Origin: Granulicella mallensis
GTDB taxonomy: Bacteria; Acidobacteriota; Terriglobia; Terriglobales; Acidobacteriaceae
Assembly (NCBI RefSeq): GCF_014203225.1
Contig: NZ_JACHIO010000029.1
Location: 16,349 to 80,348, forward strand
Reading direction: 5' to 3'
DNA: 64,000 bases
Of this stretch, positions 9,671 to 18,078 are shown piece after piece. The translations under genes were made by a program, and so were the position numbers. Every line of letters starts with the position of its first letter. Within the stretch, counting starts at the first letter, position 1. Below the pieces are notes generated by a model that saw nothing but the letters and a program-made list of their open reading frames with translations, searched no databases and had not been told where the DNA came from.

Positions 9671-9713
9671 GGCGAACTAAACCCCGTTTCAACCAAGGCA
9701 TCAAGGAGAGTTT

Positions 9714-10586
9714 GTGGCTGAACTGGTCGGCATTGCAGAGTCCATTGCGCGTGAAGCAGGAGCGCTGCTGCGCGAGTTCTATCATCGCGGCGTTGCCGCA
9801 GAGTACAAGGGCGACGTCGACCTTGTTACCGAGGCGGACCGTGCCAGCGAAGCGCTGATCGTCGCCCGTCTGAGTGCGGCGCTGCCGGACCACGGCATCT
9901 ATGGCGAAGAGGGCACGCGGCAGGCGCTGGAGAGCGAGTTCCGCTGGTACATCGACCCGCTGGATGGCACGACCAACTTTGCGCATGGATTTCCGGCGTT
10001 CTGTGTGATTCTGGGATGCGAACGCCGGGTTCCGGGACTGGCCGCTGGGGAAGATGGCGAGATGGTTGCCGGCGTGATCTACGATCCACTGCGCGATGAG
10101 ATGTTCTCGACCGAACGCGGTGGCGGAGCCAAGCTCAACGGCAAGCCGATCCATGCCTCGCGCACGAAGACGCTGCAGGAGTCGCTGGTAGCGACAGGCT
10201 TTCCGAGCCACAAGCGGCATCGCAGCCCGAACGTGCACTTCTACCAGGAGTTCACGCTGCGCTCGCATGGGGTGCGGCGCGCGGGCTCGGCGGGGCTTGA
10301 CCTGGCATACGTTGCCTGCGGACGCCTGGAGGGGTTCTGGGAGTTCAAGCTGAATCCGTGGGACACCTCGGCGGGCTATCTGATGGTGGAAGAGGCTGGC
10401 GGCAAGATTACACACTTCGATGGCGGGAAATTTACGCTCGACAGCCGCGAGGTGCTCGCGACGAATGGATTGATTCACGCGGAGATGCAGCATCTCTTTG
10501 AGGACCTGTTTGCAGGGAAGAACATCGAGCCGATTCCTACTCCGGCGGAGTTTGCGGCTCGCCGCGCAGGGGAAGCGGCTGAATAA
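9714..10586 (+). CDS. Inositol monophosphatase family protein (SuhB-like)
   Basis: A 290-aa Mg2+-dependent phosphatase of the inositol monophosphatase superfamily. All metal-site motifs are present: DLVTEADRASE near residue 38, GEEGT near 63, WYIDPLDGTTNFAHGFP at about 80-95, and the C-terminal AGSAGLDLAYVACGRLEGF followed by NPWDTSAG. Members dephosphorylate inositol-1-phosphate or related sugar phosphates; some (SuhB) also bind ribosomal antitermination factors, so the natural substrate is open. A GTG start follows AAGGAGAG at ideal spacing. It begins about 50 bp after the Hfq-like gene and 24 bp before the small membrane-protein gene, so the three may be cotranscribed. Confidence 0.9.
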   Translation: MAELVGIAESIAREAGALLREFYHRGVAAEYKGDVDLVTEADRASEALIVARLSAALPDHGIYGEEGTRQALESEFRWYIDPLDGTTNFAHGFPAFCVILGCERRVPGLAAGEDGEMVAGVIYDPLRDEMFSTERGGGAKLNGKPIHASRTKTLQESLVATGFPSHKRHRSPNVHFYQEFTLRSHGVRRAGSAGLDLAYVACGRLEGFWEFKLNPWDTSAGYLMVEEAGGKITHFDGGKFTLDSREVLATNGLIHAEMQHLFEDLFAGKNIEPIPTPAEFAARRAGEAAE

Positions 10587-10610
10587 GTCTGCGATGGAGG
10601 ATAGAGCTCC

Positions 10611-10907
10611 ATGTCTATGGAATCAGAAATAGGAACGGATTTGCAGCGTTCACGAAAGCGATTTCCTCTTTGGTTGCAGTTGCTTGCTTTGTTCCTCGTT
10701 GCAATTGGAGCAGTAACCGTTTTTGTCGCTGTAGGAAACCAAGGAGTTCAACGGTGTGCAGTGGATTATCCGCACGATGGCCAATGCGGGTTAGTCGCTG
10801 TAATGGACGATATTTACGGTTTTGGCTTGGCGGGCTTGATTCTGTTGGTCGGAGTCATCGTGATTCTGCGCCGCTGGACGCGTGCAAGGGGCGGGCAAGA
10901 GCGCTAG
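10611..10907 (+). CDS. Small two-helix membrane protein, unknown function
   Basis: A 98-aa protein that I do not recognise. It has a charged N-terminus (MSMESEIGTDLQRSRKRF), a first hydrophobic segment at about residues 22-43 (LWLQLLALFLVAIGAVTVFVAV), a short polar loop with two Cys (QRCAVDYPHDGQCGLV) that would be periplasmic and could form a disulfide, then a second membrane segment at about 70-88 (YGFGLAGLILLVGVIVIL) and a basic tail. A GGAGG lies upstream of ATG 10611. Codon use is less GC-rich than the neighbours. It follows the suhB-like gene closely. Confidence 0.65.
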   Translation: MSMESEIGTDLQRSRKRFPLWLQLLALFLVAIGAVTVFVAVGNQGVQRCAVDYPHDGQCGLVAVMDDIYGFGLAGLILLVGVIVILRRWTRARGGQER

Positions 10908-11070
10908 CAGCGTATGTTTTGTTGGGGTAGAGCAGGAAAGCATGGGTAAATAGGCCTGTTCCAGTCCGAGTTGTGAATTTCTTACGGCTTTGGATGAGCT
11001 TCGTTTCTTGTTAGAATCGAGTTCTAAATTCAAGATCTGGTCGATACCCTGACCAAGGAGAGCAAGAGAC

Positions 11071-11331
11071 ATGGCGTATGTAATCGCGGAACCCTGCATC
11101 GGAACCAAAGACACGGCTTGCGTGGATGCGTGCCCGGTTGACTGTATCCACCCGAAGAAGGACGAGACGGGTCACGGTGAGGCCGAGCAGCTCTTCATCG
11201 ACCCGGTCGAGTGCATCGACTGCGGTGCGTGCGTTCCGGTTTGCCCGGTTTCGGCGATCTATGCCGGTGACGACCTGCCGGACAAGTGGGTCAGCTTCCA
11301 GGAGAAGAACGCGACGCACTTCGGTCGCTAG
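11071..11331 (+). CDS. 7Fe-type ferredoxin
   Basis: An 86-aa ferredoxin for low-potential electron transfer. The first Cys set is CIGTKDTACVDACPVDC, that is C-x7-C-x3-CP, which lacks the second Cys of a classic CxxCxxC motif and fits the 3Fe-4S site of Azotobacter-type 7Fe ferredoxins. The second set is CIDCGACVPVCP, a complete 4Fe-4S motif. The C-terminal extension DDLPDKWVSFQEKNATHFGR is also typical of that group. ATG 11071 follows AAGGAGAG. A T-rich hairpin terminator begins 15 bp after the stop, so the gene is probably monocistronic. Its redox partner cannot be told from context. Confidence 0.92.
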   Translation: MAYVIAEPCIGTKDTACVDACPVDCIHPKKDETGHGEAEQLFIDPVECIDCGACVPVCPVSAIYAGDDLPDKWVSFQEKNATHFGR

Positions 11332-11345
11332 GTTTTTGGTTTTTG

Positions 11346-11380
11346 AACGCGCGGCCTTCGGGTCGCGCGTTTTGCTTTTT
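11346..11380 (+). terminator. Intrinsic terminator of the ferredoxin gene
   Basis: AACGCGCGGCC, a TTCG tetraloop, and GGTCGCGCGTT, followed by TTGCTTTTT. The arms pair with one G-T. Stable loop and T-run make this a good rho-independent terminator. Confidence 0.85.
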
Positions 11381-11404
11381 GCCTTCTTTGTTTTTGTTCT
11401 TGCT

Positions 11405-11591
11405 TTTCTGGTTGTCATTCCGAGCGCAGCGAGCGAACCTGCTGTCTCCCGCTTTTCGTTAGTGTTGCCACAAATGTTATGCGGCAGCGCGAACGACGTC
11501 GTCCAGTGAGTGCCCAGTTGTTTATGGGCGGTGCAATCAAACAACGGGAGACAGCAGGTTCGCTCGCTGCGCTCGGAATGACAACCAGAAA
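11405..11591. repeat. Inverted repeat with perfect 47-bp arms
   Basis: The left arm 11405-11451 (contains GTCATTCCGAGCGCAGCGAG) is exactly reverse-complementary to 11545-11591, separated by 93 bp that encode nothing obvious. Flanks are T-rich on the left and A-rich on the right and extend the pairing imperfectly. The element fills the gap between the ferredoxin gene and recO. A half-copy-like sequence (CTTCGGCTACGCTCAGG, GGAATGACAA) appears near 59700-59745. Confidence 0.85.
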
Positions 11592-11672
11592 GGCAAAAAC
11601 AAAAGCCGAAAATGAACTATCAGAAACAGCGATAAGCACCCTCAGAAATAACAAAAGGTACGATAGACCTGC

Positions 11673-12419
11673 ATGGCAGAAGGCAGGCTCATCCCGCATC
11701 ACGGCGAAGCGATCGTGCTGCGCACCTGGCCGTTTCATGAGGCTGACCTGCTGATCAGCTTCTTTACGCGCGATCAGGGCAAGGTCAAGGGCGTGGCGCG
11801 GCACGCGATGAAGAGCCGCCGCCGCTTTGGTGGCGCGCTGGAACCGGCGACGCATGTCCGCGCCCACTACACGGAGCGTCCAAGGCAGGAGCTCGTACGG
11901 CTCGACAACTTCGAGATCCTGTGGTCGCCGCTGACCGCGCCGGTGGACTATCTCCGCACTGCTGGATTGCAGCTTGTCGTGGAAGTGCTTGAAGAGGCGA
12001 TGCCGGACCTCGCGCCCGAGGACAACATCTTTCGGCTCGCGCTTGCGACGCTCACGGCTATGCAGGCTGATAGCGTGTGGCTGCCGGTTACGTATTTCTG
12101 CCTGTGGATGAACCGCCTGATGGGCTGGATGCCGGAGCTGGGGCACTGTGCGGTGTGCGGGCTCGACCTGCGTGGGCAAACGGTGTGGTGGTCTCCTGCG
12201 GGCGATGGTGTGACGTGCCACGATGACCGCCGCTCGGGAAGCAGGCCACTGAGTGCGGAGTCGGTGGCGGAGAGCTACAGGATTGCGCGGTCGTCGCTGC
12301 CGCAGCTTGCGGAGGAGCCCTGGCCGGAGGAGCGTGCGAGGGACCTGAGGGCGTTTGCGGTAGGGACGCTGGAGCGGCATCTGGAGCGGCGGCTGCGGAG
12401 TGCGACGGCACTAAGCTAA
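11673..12419 (+). CDS. recO: DNA repair protein RecO
   Basis: RecO works with RecR (and RecF) to load RecA on SSB-coated gaps. The 248-aa protein has the N-terminal OB-fold (HGEAIVLRTWPFHEADLLISFFTRDQGKVKGVARHAMKSRRRFG, the family signature around VL..r...E.d.l...lT...G...gvArGar) and a C-terminal helical part with a Cys pair (HCAVCGLDLRGQTVWWSPAGDGVTC), consistent with the zinc-binding site seen in many RecO proteins. Length is normal. ATG 11673 has only a weak upstream AAAGGT. It is preceded by a large inverted repeat and followed by another. Confidence 0.9.
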   Translation: MAEGRLIPHHGEAIVLRTWPFHEADLLISFFTRDQGKVKGVARHAMKSRRRFGGALEPATHVRAHYTERPRQELVRLDNFEILWSPLTAPVDYLRTAGLQLVVEVLEEAMPDLAPEDNIFRLALATLTAMQADSVWLPVTYFCLWMNRLMGWMPELGHCAVCGLDLRGQTVWWSPAGDGVTCHDDRRSGSRPLSAESVAESYRIARSSLPQLAEEPWPEERARDLRAFAVGTLERHLERRLRSATALS

Positions 12420-12445
12420 GCAGTTTCGACAGAGGCATGGACGTG

Positions 12446-12640
12446 CCTCAGCTGGGTGCCCCATCCTCGACGCGCGTCTTTGCGCGGCAGGGTGGGTTAT
12501 CGTGCGAAGCACGACCGCCTTGAGCTCGTAGAGGCAACTGTGCCCGACATGGAAGAGAGCGGTCGTTTGCTACCGCAAACGATACCCCACCCTGCCACGC
12601 GATAGAGCCGCGTGTCGAGGATGGGGCACCCGACTGAGGC
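12446..12640. repeat. ~195-bp intergenic hairpin element, family A copy 1
   Basis: The outer arms are GCCTCAGNNGGGTGCCCCATCCTCGAC-type sequence on the left and its complement on the right, with internal inverted words CAGGGTGGG / CCCACCCTG and small hairpins CGTGCGAAGCACG and TTTGCTACCGCAAA. A second copy with the same order of words lies at 28807-29031. It fills the 260-bp gap between recO and glyQ. Confidence 0.85.
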
Positions 12641-12679
12641 TCACTCTACAGTTATGGCGAACTGCTCTAGAATCGGAAG

Positions 12680-13642
12680 ATGCCTCATGTAGAAAACAAG
12701 AAGAAGGCCCTAACATTCCAAGAACTGCTGTTCACGCTACAGCGTTTCTGGGCCGAGCATGGATGCGTGTTACAACAGCCGTACGACCTCGAGGTCGGCG
12801 CCGGCACCATGTCGCCCGATACGTTTCTGCGTGTGCTGGGGCCGAAGCCCATCAGCATCGCCTATGCGCAGCCCTCGCGGCGTCCGGCGGATGGACGCTA
12901 TGGCGAAAACCCAAATCGGCTGTTTCGCCACACGCAGCTCCAGGTAATTCTGAAGCCGCCACCGGAGCGGGTGCAGGAGCTGTACCTCGAGTCGCTGGTG
13001 GCGATCGGGATCGACCTGAAAGAGCACGACATCAAGTTCGAAGAGGACAACTGGGAGTGGCCGGTGGGCGGCGCGTGGGGCGTCGGCTGGCAGGTGATGC
13101 TCGATGGGCAGGAGATCACGCAGTTTACCTACTTCCAGCAGTGCGGCGGCATGGATCTCGACCCGATCTCGGGCGAGATTACGTATGGCCTTGAGCGCAT
13201 CGCGCAGTTCCTGCAGGACCTCGATTCGATCTACGACATCGTGTGGTCGCGCGATCCCATGACGGGTACGGAGCTTACCTATGGCGACGTTCGCCTGCAC
13301 GAGGAGCAGCAGTTCTCAGCTTACTCGTTTGACTATGCCGACGTGGACAAGCTCTGGGAGCATCTGCGGCTGTATGAGGCGGAGTGTCTCCTGCTGCTTG
13401 AACGCGCAAAGACGGTGCTGACGGAAGAGAATGACGATGCGCTGGCTGTGAAGCGCTTCCCTGTGATGGGGGCGTATGAGCTCGCGCTGAAGTGCTCGCA
13501 CACGTTCAACCTGCTGGATGCGCGGGGTGCGATCTCGGTGACGGAACGCGTGGGTGTGATGGCGCGGATTCGTACTCTCATCGTCGGCGTTGCAAAGATC
13601 TATGCCGAACAGCAGCGATTGACGTCGCTGGTTGCCGCTTAA
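12680..13642 (+). CDS. glyQ: Glycine--tRNA ligase alpha subunit
   Basis: This is the class II catalytic alpha chain of the bacterial alpha2-beta2 glycyl-tRNA synthetase. The 320-aa product matches from end to end: [115 protein letters not shown] (quoted in two parts of the same block) and [10 protein letters not shown]. These give the class II motif regions and the adenylate-binding residues. It is followed 29 bp later by glyS, as usual for a glyQS operon. Confidence 0.97.
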   Translation: MPHVENKKKALTFQELLFTLQRFWAEHGCVLQQPYDLEVGAGTMSPDTFLRVLGPKPISIAYAQPSRRPADGRYGENPNRLFRHTQLQVILKPPPERVQELYLESLVAIGIDLKEHDIKFEEDNWEWPVGGAWGVGWQVMLDGQEITQFTYFQQCGGMDLDPISGEITYGLERIAQFLQDLDSIYDIVWSRDPMTGTELTYGDVRLHEEQQFSAYSFDYADVDKLWEHLRLYEAECLLLLERAKTVLTEENDDALAVKRFPVMGAYELALKCSHTFNLLDARGAISVTERVGVMARIRTLIVGVAKIYAEQQRLTSLVAA

Positions 13643-13671
13643 ACAAGTTTGAAGAATTACAGGGTTGGGTG

Positions 13672-15759
13672 ATGGCAGATTTTCTGTTGGAAATTGGATT
13701 GGAAGAGGTTCCCGCGCGCATGATCGCTGGAGCGCAGGCCGAACTCCTGCGTCGTACGCTGGCGCTGTTGGAACGCGAACAGTTGGAGGGCGTGGATGCG
13801 GTCTCATACTCGACGCCACGCCGGCTTGCCGTGCTGGTGCGCGGCGTGCGCGAGCAGCAGGCGGACATTACGGAAGAGGTTACCGGTCCTGCCGTGAAGA
13901 TCGCCTTCAAAGATGGCGTGGCTACCCCTGCGGCTGAGGCGTTTGCACGGAAGTCCGGTGTGGCCGTGGCCGACCTGCGGACGATTACGACGCCGAAGGG
14001 TGAGTACCTTGCCGCGACCAGCGTGAAGAAGGGCCGCAGTGCTGCCGAGGTGCTGGCCAGCGAGTTGCCGAAGGAGATCGCAGGGATCTACTGGGCGAAG
14101 AATATGTACTGGCGTCCCGGCAAGCCGGAGCGGTTTGTACGCCCGGTTCTGTGGATCGTGTGCCTGCTGGGAGACGCTGTGGTGCCGCTGACCTTCGCGG
14201 GCAAGACAGCGGGACGCGCGAGCTACGGCCATCGCGTGCTGTCGAGCGGCGAGCCGTTCGAGATCGTCGCGCCGGAGAGCTATCTGGCTCAGCTTGAAGG
14301 GGAGTATGTGATCGCCGACGTCGAGGCGCGGCGGCAGAAGATTCGCAAGGCTCTGGATCATGTCACGCGCGCAGTCGAGGCCGCTCGGTGGCGCGAAGAC
14401 GAGGAGCTGGTCGACAGTGTGACGCATCTGACCGAGTGGCCGGCGGTGCTGCTCGGCGGCTTCGAGCCGGCTTACCTCGAGCTGCCGGAAGAGGTGCTGG
14501 TGACGGTGATGCGCGATCACCAGAAGTACTTTGCGGTGGAAGATGCGCAGGGTAAGCTGGCTCCTCATTTTCTGGCGGTGCTGAACATCGCGCTCGACGA
14601 GACGAATGAGCCGATCATCAAGCAGGGCAATGAGCGGGTGCTGCGCGCGCGGTTCAACGATGCACGCTTCTTCTGGGAGTTCGACCAGCGTACGCCGCTG
14701 ACCGAGCGTGTGAAGCTGCTGGAGAACGTGACCTTTCAGAAAGACCTTGGCAGCTATGCGACGAAGAGCGAGCGTGTACGCTCGCTGGCTGCGCAGCTTG
14801 CAAAGATCGCTTCATCGCGTGGGGCGGCTGTGGATGCGAGTGCGGTTGACGAGGCCGCGACGCTTGCGAAGACCGATCTTACGACGGAGCTGGTGAAGGA
14901 GTTCACGGAGCTGCAGGGCGTCATCGGCGGGCTGTATGCGAAGGCGCAGGGTGCCAGTGCGACTGTTGCGGATGCCATCTACGATCAGTACCTTCCGGCG
15001 TCGGCGAAGGACTCTATTCCGCGTTCAGCCGAGGGAGCTTTGCTGGGACTTGCCGATCGTATCGACACGATCTCCGGCATGTTTGCGCTGGGGATGGAGC
15101 CGACCGGATCGAAAGACCCGTTCGCTTTGCGCCGCGCAGCGAACTCCGTGGTGCGAATCCTGGCGGAGTCAGGTCTGCCGCTTACGCTGGCTGATGTGCT
15201 TGGAGCTGCGCAATCTAAGCCTGAGGTAGCTGCGAAGCTGCAGGCGTTCTTTGCGGAGCGTATCGAGTTCTATCTGCGCGAAGGGCGCGGACAGGCGTAT
15301 GACGTCGTGAAAGCTGTTGTAGCAGCAGGGTCTGAAGACCTGCGGGATGCTGTGGCTCGTGCCGAGGCTGTGACCGCTGTTCGCGGTGGAGAGGATTTCA
15401 TCGCCGTCAGTGCTGCTTTCAAGCGCATGAAGAACATTCTCGATCAGGCACAGGCGAAGGGCGAATCGATTCCTGCGAGTGTGAATACGTCGCTGCTCTC
15501 CGATGACTCGGAGAAGGCGTTGGAGTCTACCGGCGGGCGTGTTGCAGGTGACGTAGAAGCATTGCGGGCAAAGCGCCAGTACCGTGAAGCTCTGACACAG
15601 GTGGCGTCGCTTCGGCCTGTTGTTAATGAGTTTTTCGAGAGGGTGATGGTCATGGCCCCGGAGGCTGATATTCGGGCGAACCGTCTGGCGTTGCTGGCGC
15701 GTACGGTTGCAGACTTTTCACGCATCGCAGATTTCTCGGAGATTGTTGCGCAGGGGTAG
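13672..15759 (+). CDS. glyS: Glycine--tRNA ligase beta subunit
   Basis: The beta subunit binds tRNA-Gly and is required for charging by GlyQ. From ATG 13672 the protein has 695 aa and begins MADFLLEIGLEEVPARMI, the standard GlyS start. Family segments follow: SYSTPRRLAVLVRGV, NMYWRPGKPERFVRPVLWIV, LPEEVLVTVMRDHQKYF, RFNDARFFWEFDQ, and GLADRIDTISGMFALGMEPTGSKDPFALRRAA. The C-terminal anticodon-binding part is present, with FFERVMVMAPEADIRANRLALL at the end. The open frame extends to 13492 but that part lies inside glyQ. It is followed by an interrupted inverted repeat. Confidence 0.97.
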   Translation: MADFLLEIGLEEVPARMIAGAQAELLRRTLALLEREQLEGVDAVSYSTPRRLAVLVRGVREQQADITEEVTGPAVKIAFKDGVATPAAEAFARKSGVAVADLRTITTPKGEYLAATSVKKGRSAAEVLASELPKEIAGIYWAKNMYWRPGKPERFVRPVLWIVCLLGDAVVPLTFAGKTAGRASYGHRVLSSGEPFEIVAPESYLAQLEGEYVIADVEARRQKIRKALDHVTRAVEAARWREDEELVDSVTHLTEWPAVLLGGFEPAYLELPEEVLVTVMRDHQKYFAVEDAQGKLAPHFLAVLNIALDETNEPIIKQGNERVLRARFNDARFFWEFDQRTPLTERVKLLENVTFQKDLGSYATKSERVRSLAAQLAKIASSRGAAVDASAVDEAATLAKTDLTTELVKEFTELQGVIGGLYAKAQGASATVADAIYDQYLPASAKDSIPRSAEGALLGLADRIDTISGMFALGMEPTGSKDPFALRRAANSVVRILAESGLPLTLADVLGAAQSKPEVAAKLQAFFAERIEFYLREGRGQAYDVVKAVVAAGSEDLRDAVARAEAVTAVRGGEDFIAVSAAFKRMKNILDQAQAKGESIPASVNTSLLSDDSEKALESTGGRVAGDVEALRAKRQYREALTQVASLRPVVNEFFERVMVMAPEADIRANRLALLARTVADFSRIADFSEIVAQG

Positions 15760-15784
15760 ATTCAGCACGTCTGAATTTGTCTTT

Positions 15785-15950
15785 GTTTGTTTTTCGTCGT
15801 CATCCTGAAGCGTAACTGAATGACCCCCGCATTGGGTGCCACCCAGATGCAAAGCGAGACCCCTGTGGTGCGCTTTGCGTCTGGGCCCCTGCAAAATGCG
15901 GGGGTCATTCGCCGTTGGCTCAGGATGACGACGAGAAACAAACAACGACA
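15785..15950. repeat. Interrupted inverted repeat containing GTCATCCTGA ends
   Basis: Left: GTTTGTTTTTCGTCGTCATCCTGA, then AATGACCCCCGCAT. Right: ATGCGGGGGTCATT, then TCAGGATGACGACGAGAAACAAAC. A second inner pair CCAGATGCAAAGCG / CGCTTTGCGTCTGG lies between. The element fills most of the 298-bp gap between glyS and the catalase-like gene. Confidence 0.85.
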
Positions 15951-16057
15951 AAGGCAGCAGCATTTGTTGTTTGTCCCGAGGCAGTCGCGATTCACAGTAC
16001 GGCCACCGCCAGCGATTTAGAGTAGAGGTCAGTCCAGCACTTCACAGGAGAACGATC

Positions 16058-17020
16058 ATGCCGCTGCCAACCGACGAGAAGCTATTAGCCCTAAGTAACA
16101 ACCTCATCCAGCAGTTCGATACGATCTTCGGCGAGCATCCCAGTTTTCGTCCTGCCCATGCCAAGGGCACGATGCTGACGGGTACGTTTACGCCCTCTGC
16201 GGAAGCTGCTTCGCTCACCCGTGCACCGCATATCGTGCGCGAGTCGACCCCGGTGACAGTCCGGTTCTCGAACTCGACAGGGCTGCCCCTTGTGCCGGAT
16301 ACCGACCCCAATGCCAACCCACGCGGCATGGCGATCCGGTTCAATCTGGCGGAGCACAGCCATACCGACATCGTGAGCCATTCGGTGGACGGCTTTCCCG
16401 TCCGCACGGGAGATGAGTTTCTAGAGCTTCTGCGTGCGCTTGCCAGTAGCGATCTTGCTGCGCCCACCGATCCGAAGAACCCGAAGCCTATCGAGATCTT
16501 TCTGGGTGGACATCCGGCGGCGCTTGCGTTTGTGCAGACTCCGAAGCCTGCGCCTTCGAGCTTTGGCCGCGAGTCTTACTTCGGCATCACGGCGATGCGT
16601 TTCACCAATGCGGACGGCGTTGTGCGCTATGGCCGTTATCGCATTCTGCCGGAGGCAGGGAACGAGCATCTCGATGACGCTGCCGTTGCGGCCAAGGGGC
16701 CGAACTATCTCTTCGATGAACTGAAAGAACGAGTGGCCGCCGGTCCGGTAAGCTTCCGCATCCTGGTGCAGCTGGCGAATGAAGGCGATGTTGTCGACGA
16801 TGCGACGATTCACTGGCCCGAAGACCGGAGGGTCGTCGAACTCGGCACGATTGCTCTGACTGCGCCTGTCGCAGACGATGCGCATGAGCAGCAGCGCATT
16901 ATCTTTGACCCGATACCGCGCGTCGATGGCATCGAGCCTTCGGACGACCCTCTGTTGGAGCTTCGTGCGGCAGTCTATTTGATCAGCGGACGCCGTCGCC
17001 GGAGTGAGTCAGCGCAGTAA
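16058..17020 (+). CDS. Catalase-family heme protein, short (SrpA-like)
   Basis: A 320-aa member of the catalase-related peroxidase group, much shorter than a true catalase (~480 aa or more). The catalytic His is in RPAHAKGTMLTGTF, followed by VTVRFSNSTGLPLVPDTDPNANPRGMAIRF, the heme-pocket Asn/Phe region (quoted with usual catalase spacing). Near the C-terminus RAAVYLISGRRR fits the RxxxY proximal heme ligand. There is no signal peptide from ATG 16058, which follows AGGAGA; an upstream in-frame TTG/ATG extension to 15971 overlaps the repeat and is not favoured. Such proteins act as weak catalases or peroxidases. The gene stands alone between repeats. Confidence 0.85.
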   Translation: MPLPTDEKLLALSNNLIQQFDTIFGEHPSFRPAHAKGTMLTGTFTPSAEAASLTRAPHIVRESTPVTVRFSNSTGLPLVPDTDPNANPRGMAIRFNLAEHSHTDIVSHSVDGFPVRTGDEFLELLRALASSDLAAPTDPKNPKPIEIFLGGHPAALAFVQTPKPAPSSFGRESYFGITAMRFTNADGVVRYGRYRILPEAGNEHLDDAAVAAKGPNYLFDELKERVAAGPVSFRILVQLANEGDVVDDATIHWPEDRRVVELGTIALTAPVADDAHEQQRIIFDPIPRVDGIEPSDDPLLELRAAVYLISGRRRRSESAQ

Positions 17021-17058
17021 CGGGTTCGTATTGCAATGAGGTTAGACGCATTGGTTTC

Positions 17059-17244
17059 AGGGCCAACGGCCCGTCTCATACCAGCCCAGGGCAACGCCCT
17101 GGGTTATAGGCACCCAACGTGCAGAGGGCTGAAAGCCCGACTCATCGATGTCGCCACGATGAGTCGGGCTTTCAGCCCTTTATTTTTCTATGGCAGGTAC
17201 CCAGGGCTTTGCCCTGGGCTGGTATGAGACGGGCCTTCGGCCCT
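17059..17244. repeat. Full 186-bp palindromic hairpin element
   Basis: The outer arms start AGGGCCAACGGCCCGTCTCA and end with the matching TGAGACGGGCCTTCGGCCCT. Next inwards come CCAGCCCAGGGC/GCCCTGGGCTGG, and the core is a perfect 23-bp inverted repeat (17125-17147 and 17157-17179) containing GGGCTGAAAGCCCGACTCAT. Each arm also contains small local hairpins. The related half copy is at 4625-4705. Confidence 0.9.
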
Positions 17245-17296
17245 AAAGACAGGGATTCACGCTGAAATTTTATCTAGGCATATTCCAGTGCCAGCT

Positions 17297-17953
17297 CTAG
17301 TTCAGCCGCTGCAACCGCGCGATCAATTTCTCGGCCAGCGGCTCGCCGCTCTCCGTCCACAATAGGCGGCTGGAGATGCCGCAATGCTTTTCGACCGAGA
17401 GCGTGAAGGCCAGCAGCTTCTCGACGTTCTGCTTGATGCGGTCGGCGGCGTCGGTGTCCAGCTCTTCGTCTTCGAGCACCCAGGGTGTATCGAGTCCGAA
17501 GTCGACGCGGATGTGGCCGTTCTGCTCATAGCTGCCGTCATCGAAGTCCGGGCCGAAGCCTGTAATGCGCACCTTTGCCGGTTCCAGCCGCCAGGCGATG
17601 TCGAGGTCGCCTGCTGCATCGGGAAGCCAGAGCATCCAGCGCATCTCGAACTCGTAGGCCATGTCGTCGTGAAGCTGTTCGGTAGCCTCTGCGACGGCGT
17701 TCTCGATGATCGAGCCTTCGGTGTCGGCGGAGGTCTGTGCGCGCTCGTCGTTGACATAGATGCGCTGGTAAGTGGGAGATTCGGTCCAATTGATCGGATA
17801 GGTGCTGGAGGCAGCCACGCGGCCAAACTCGCTGCCGGGTTTGCCGTCCTTCGCGATAACGGCGAACTGACGCATGACGCCGACGAGCGCATCGGGCAGC
17901 GCTTGCAGACGGAAGTTGGGAAACCACAGACTCAGGTAAAGCTGATCGGCCAT
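17297..17953 (-). CDS. Conserved-looking hypothetical protein
   Basis: I do not recognise this 218-aa protein. It is soluble and acidic, with no signal peptide or membrane segment. It starts MADQLYLSLWFPNFRLQALPDALVGVMRQF, has a run of aromatic and acidic residues (AYEFEMRWMLWLPDAAGDLDIAWRLEP), and ends with a likely helical segment (DRIKQNVEKLLAFTLSVEKHCG). The frame has good third-position GC bias and two other long open frames over it are shadows. It is transcribed away from the lptC/A gene, with a 22-bp inverted repeat between them, and is not in an operon. No function can be assigned. Confidence 0.7.
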   Translation of the reverse strand: MADQLYLSLWFPNFRLQALPDALVGVMRQFAVIAKDGKPGSEFGRVAASSTYPINWTESPTYQRIYVNDERAQTSADTEGSIIENAVAEATEQLHDDMAYEFEMRWMLWLPDAAGDLDIAWRLEPAKVRITGFGPDFDDGSYEQNGHIRVDFGLDTPWVLEDEELDTDAADRIKQNVEKLLAFTLSVEKHCGISSRLLWTESGEPLAEKLIARLQRLN

Positions 17954-17973
17954 AGATCCATTTTAGATGCCAA

Positions 17974-18062
17974 GAGGAGGGCTCAGGGCCCAGGGCTTAG
18001 GGTTCAGAATGCCAAAGCTGCTGAAACCCTGGACCCTACACCCTGGGCCCTGAGCCCTCCTC
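17974..18062. repeat. Inverted repeat, perfect 22-bp arms
   Basis: The arm at 17974-17995 (contains GGGCTCAGGGCCCAGGG) is exactly complementary to 18041-18062, with a 45-bp centre that contains further imperfect GGGTTCAG/CTGAAACCC pairing. It lies between the divergent hypothetical and lptC/A genes, so it overlaps their promoters. Confidence 0.9.
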
Positions 18063-18078
18063 TGAGGTGAGAAGATAA

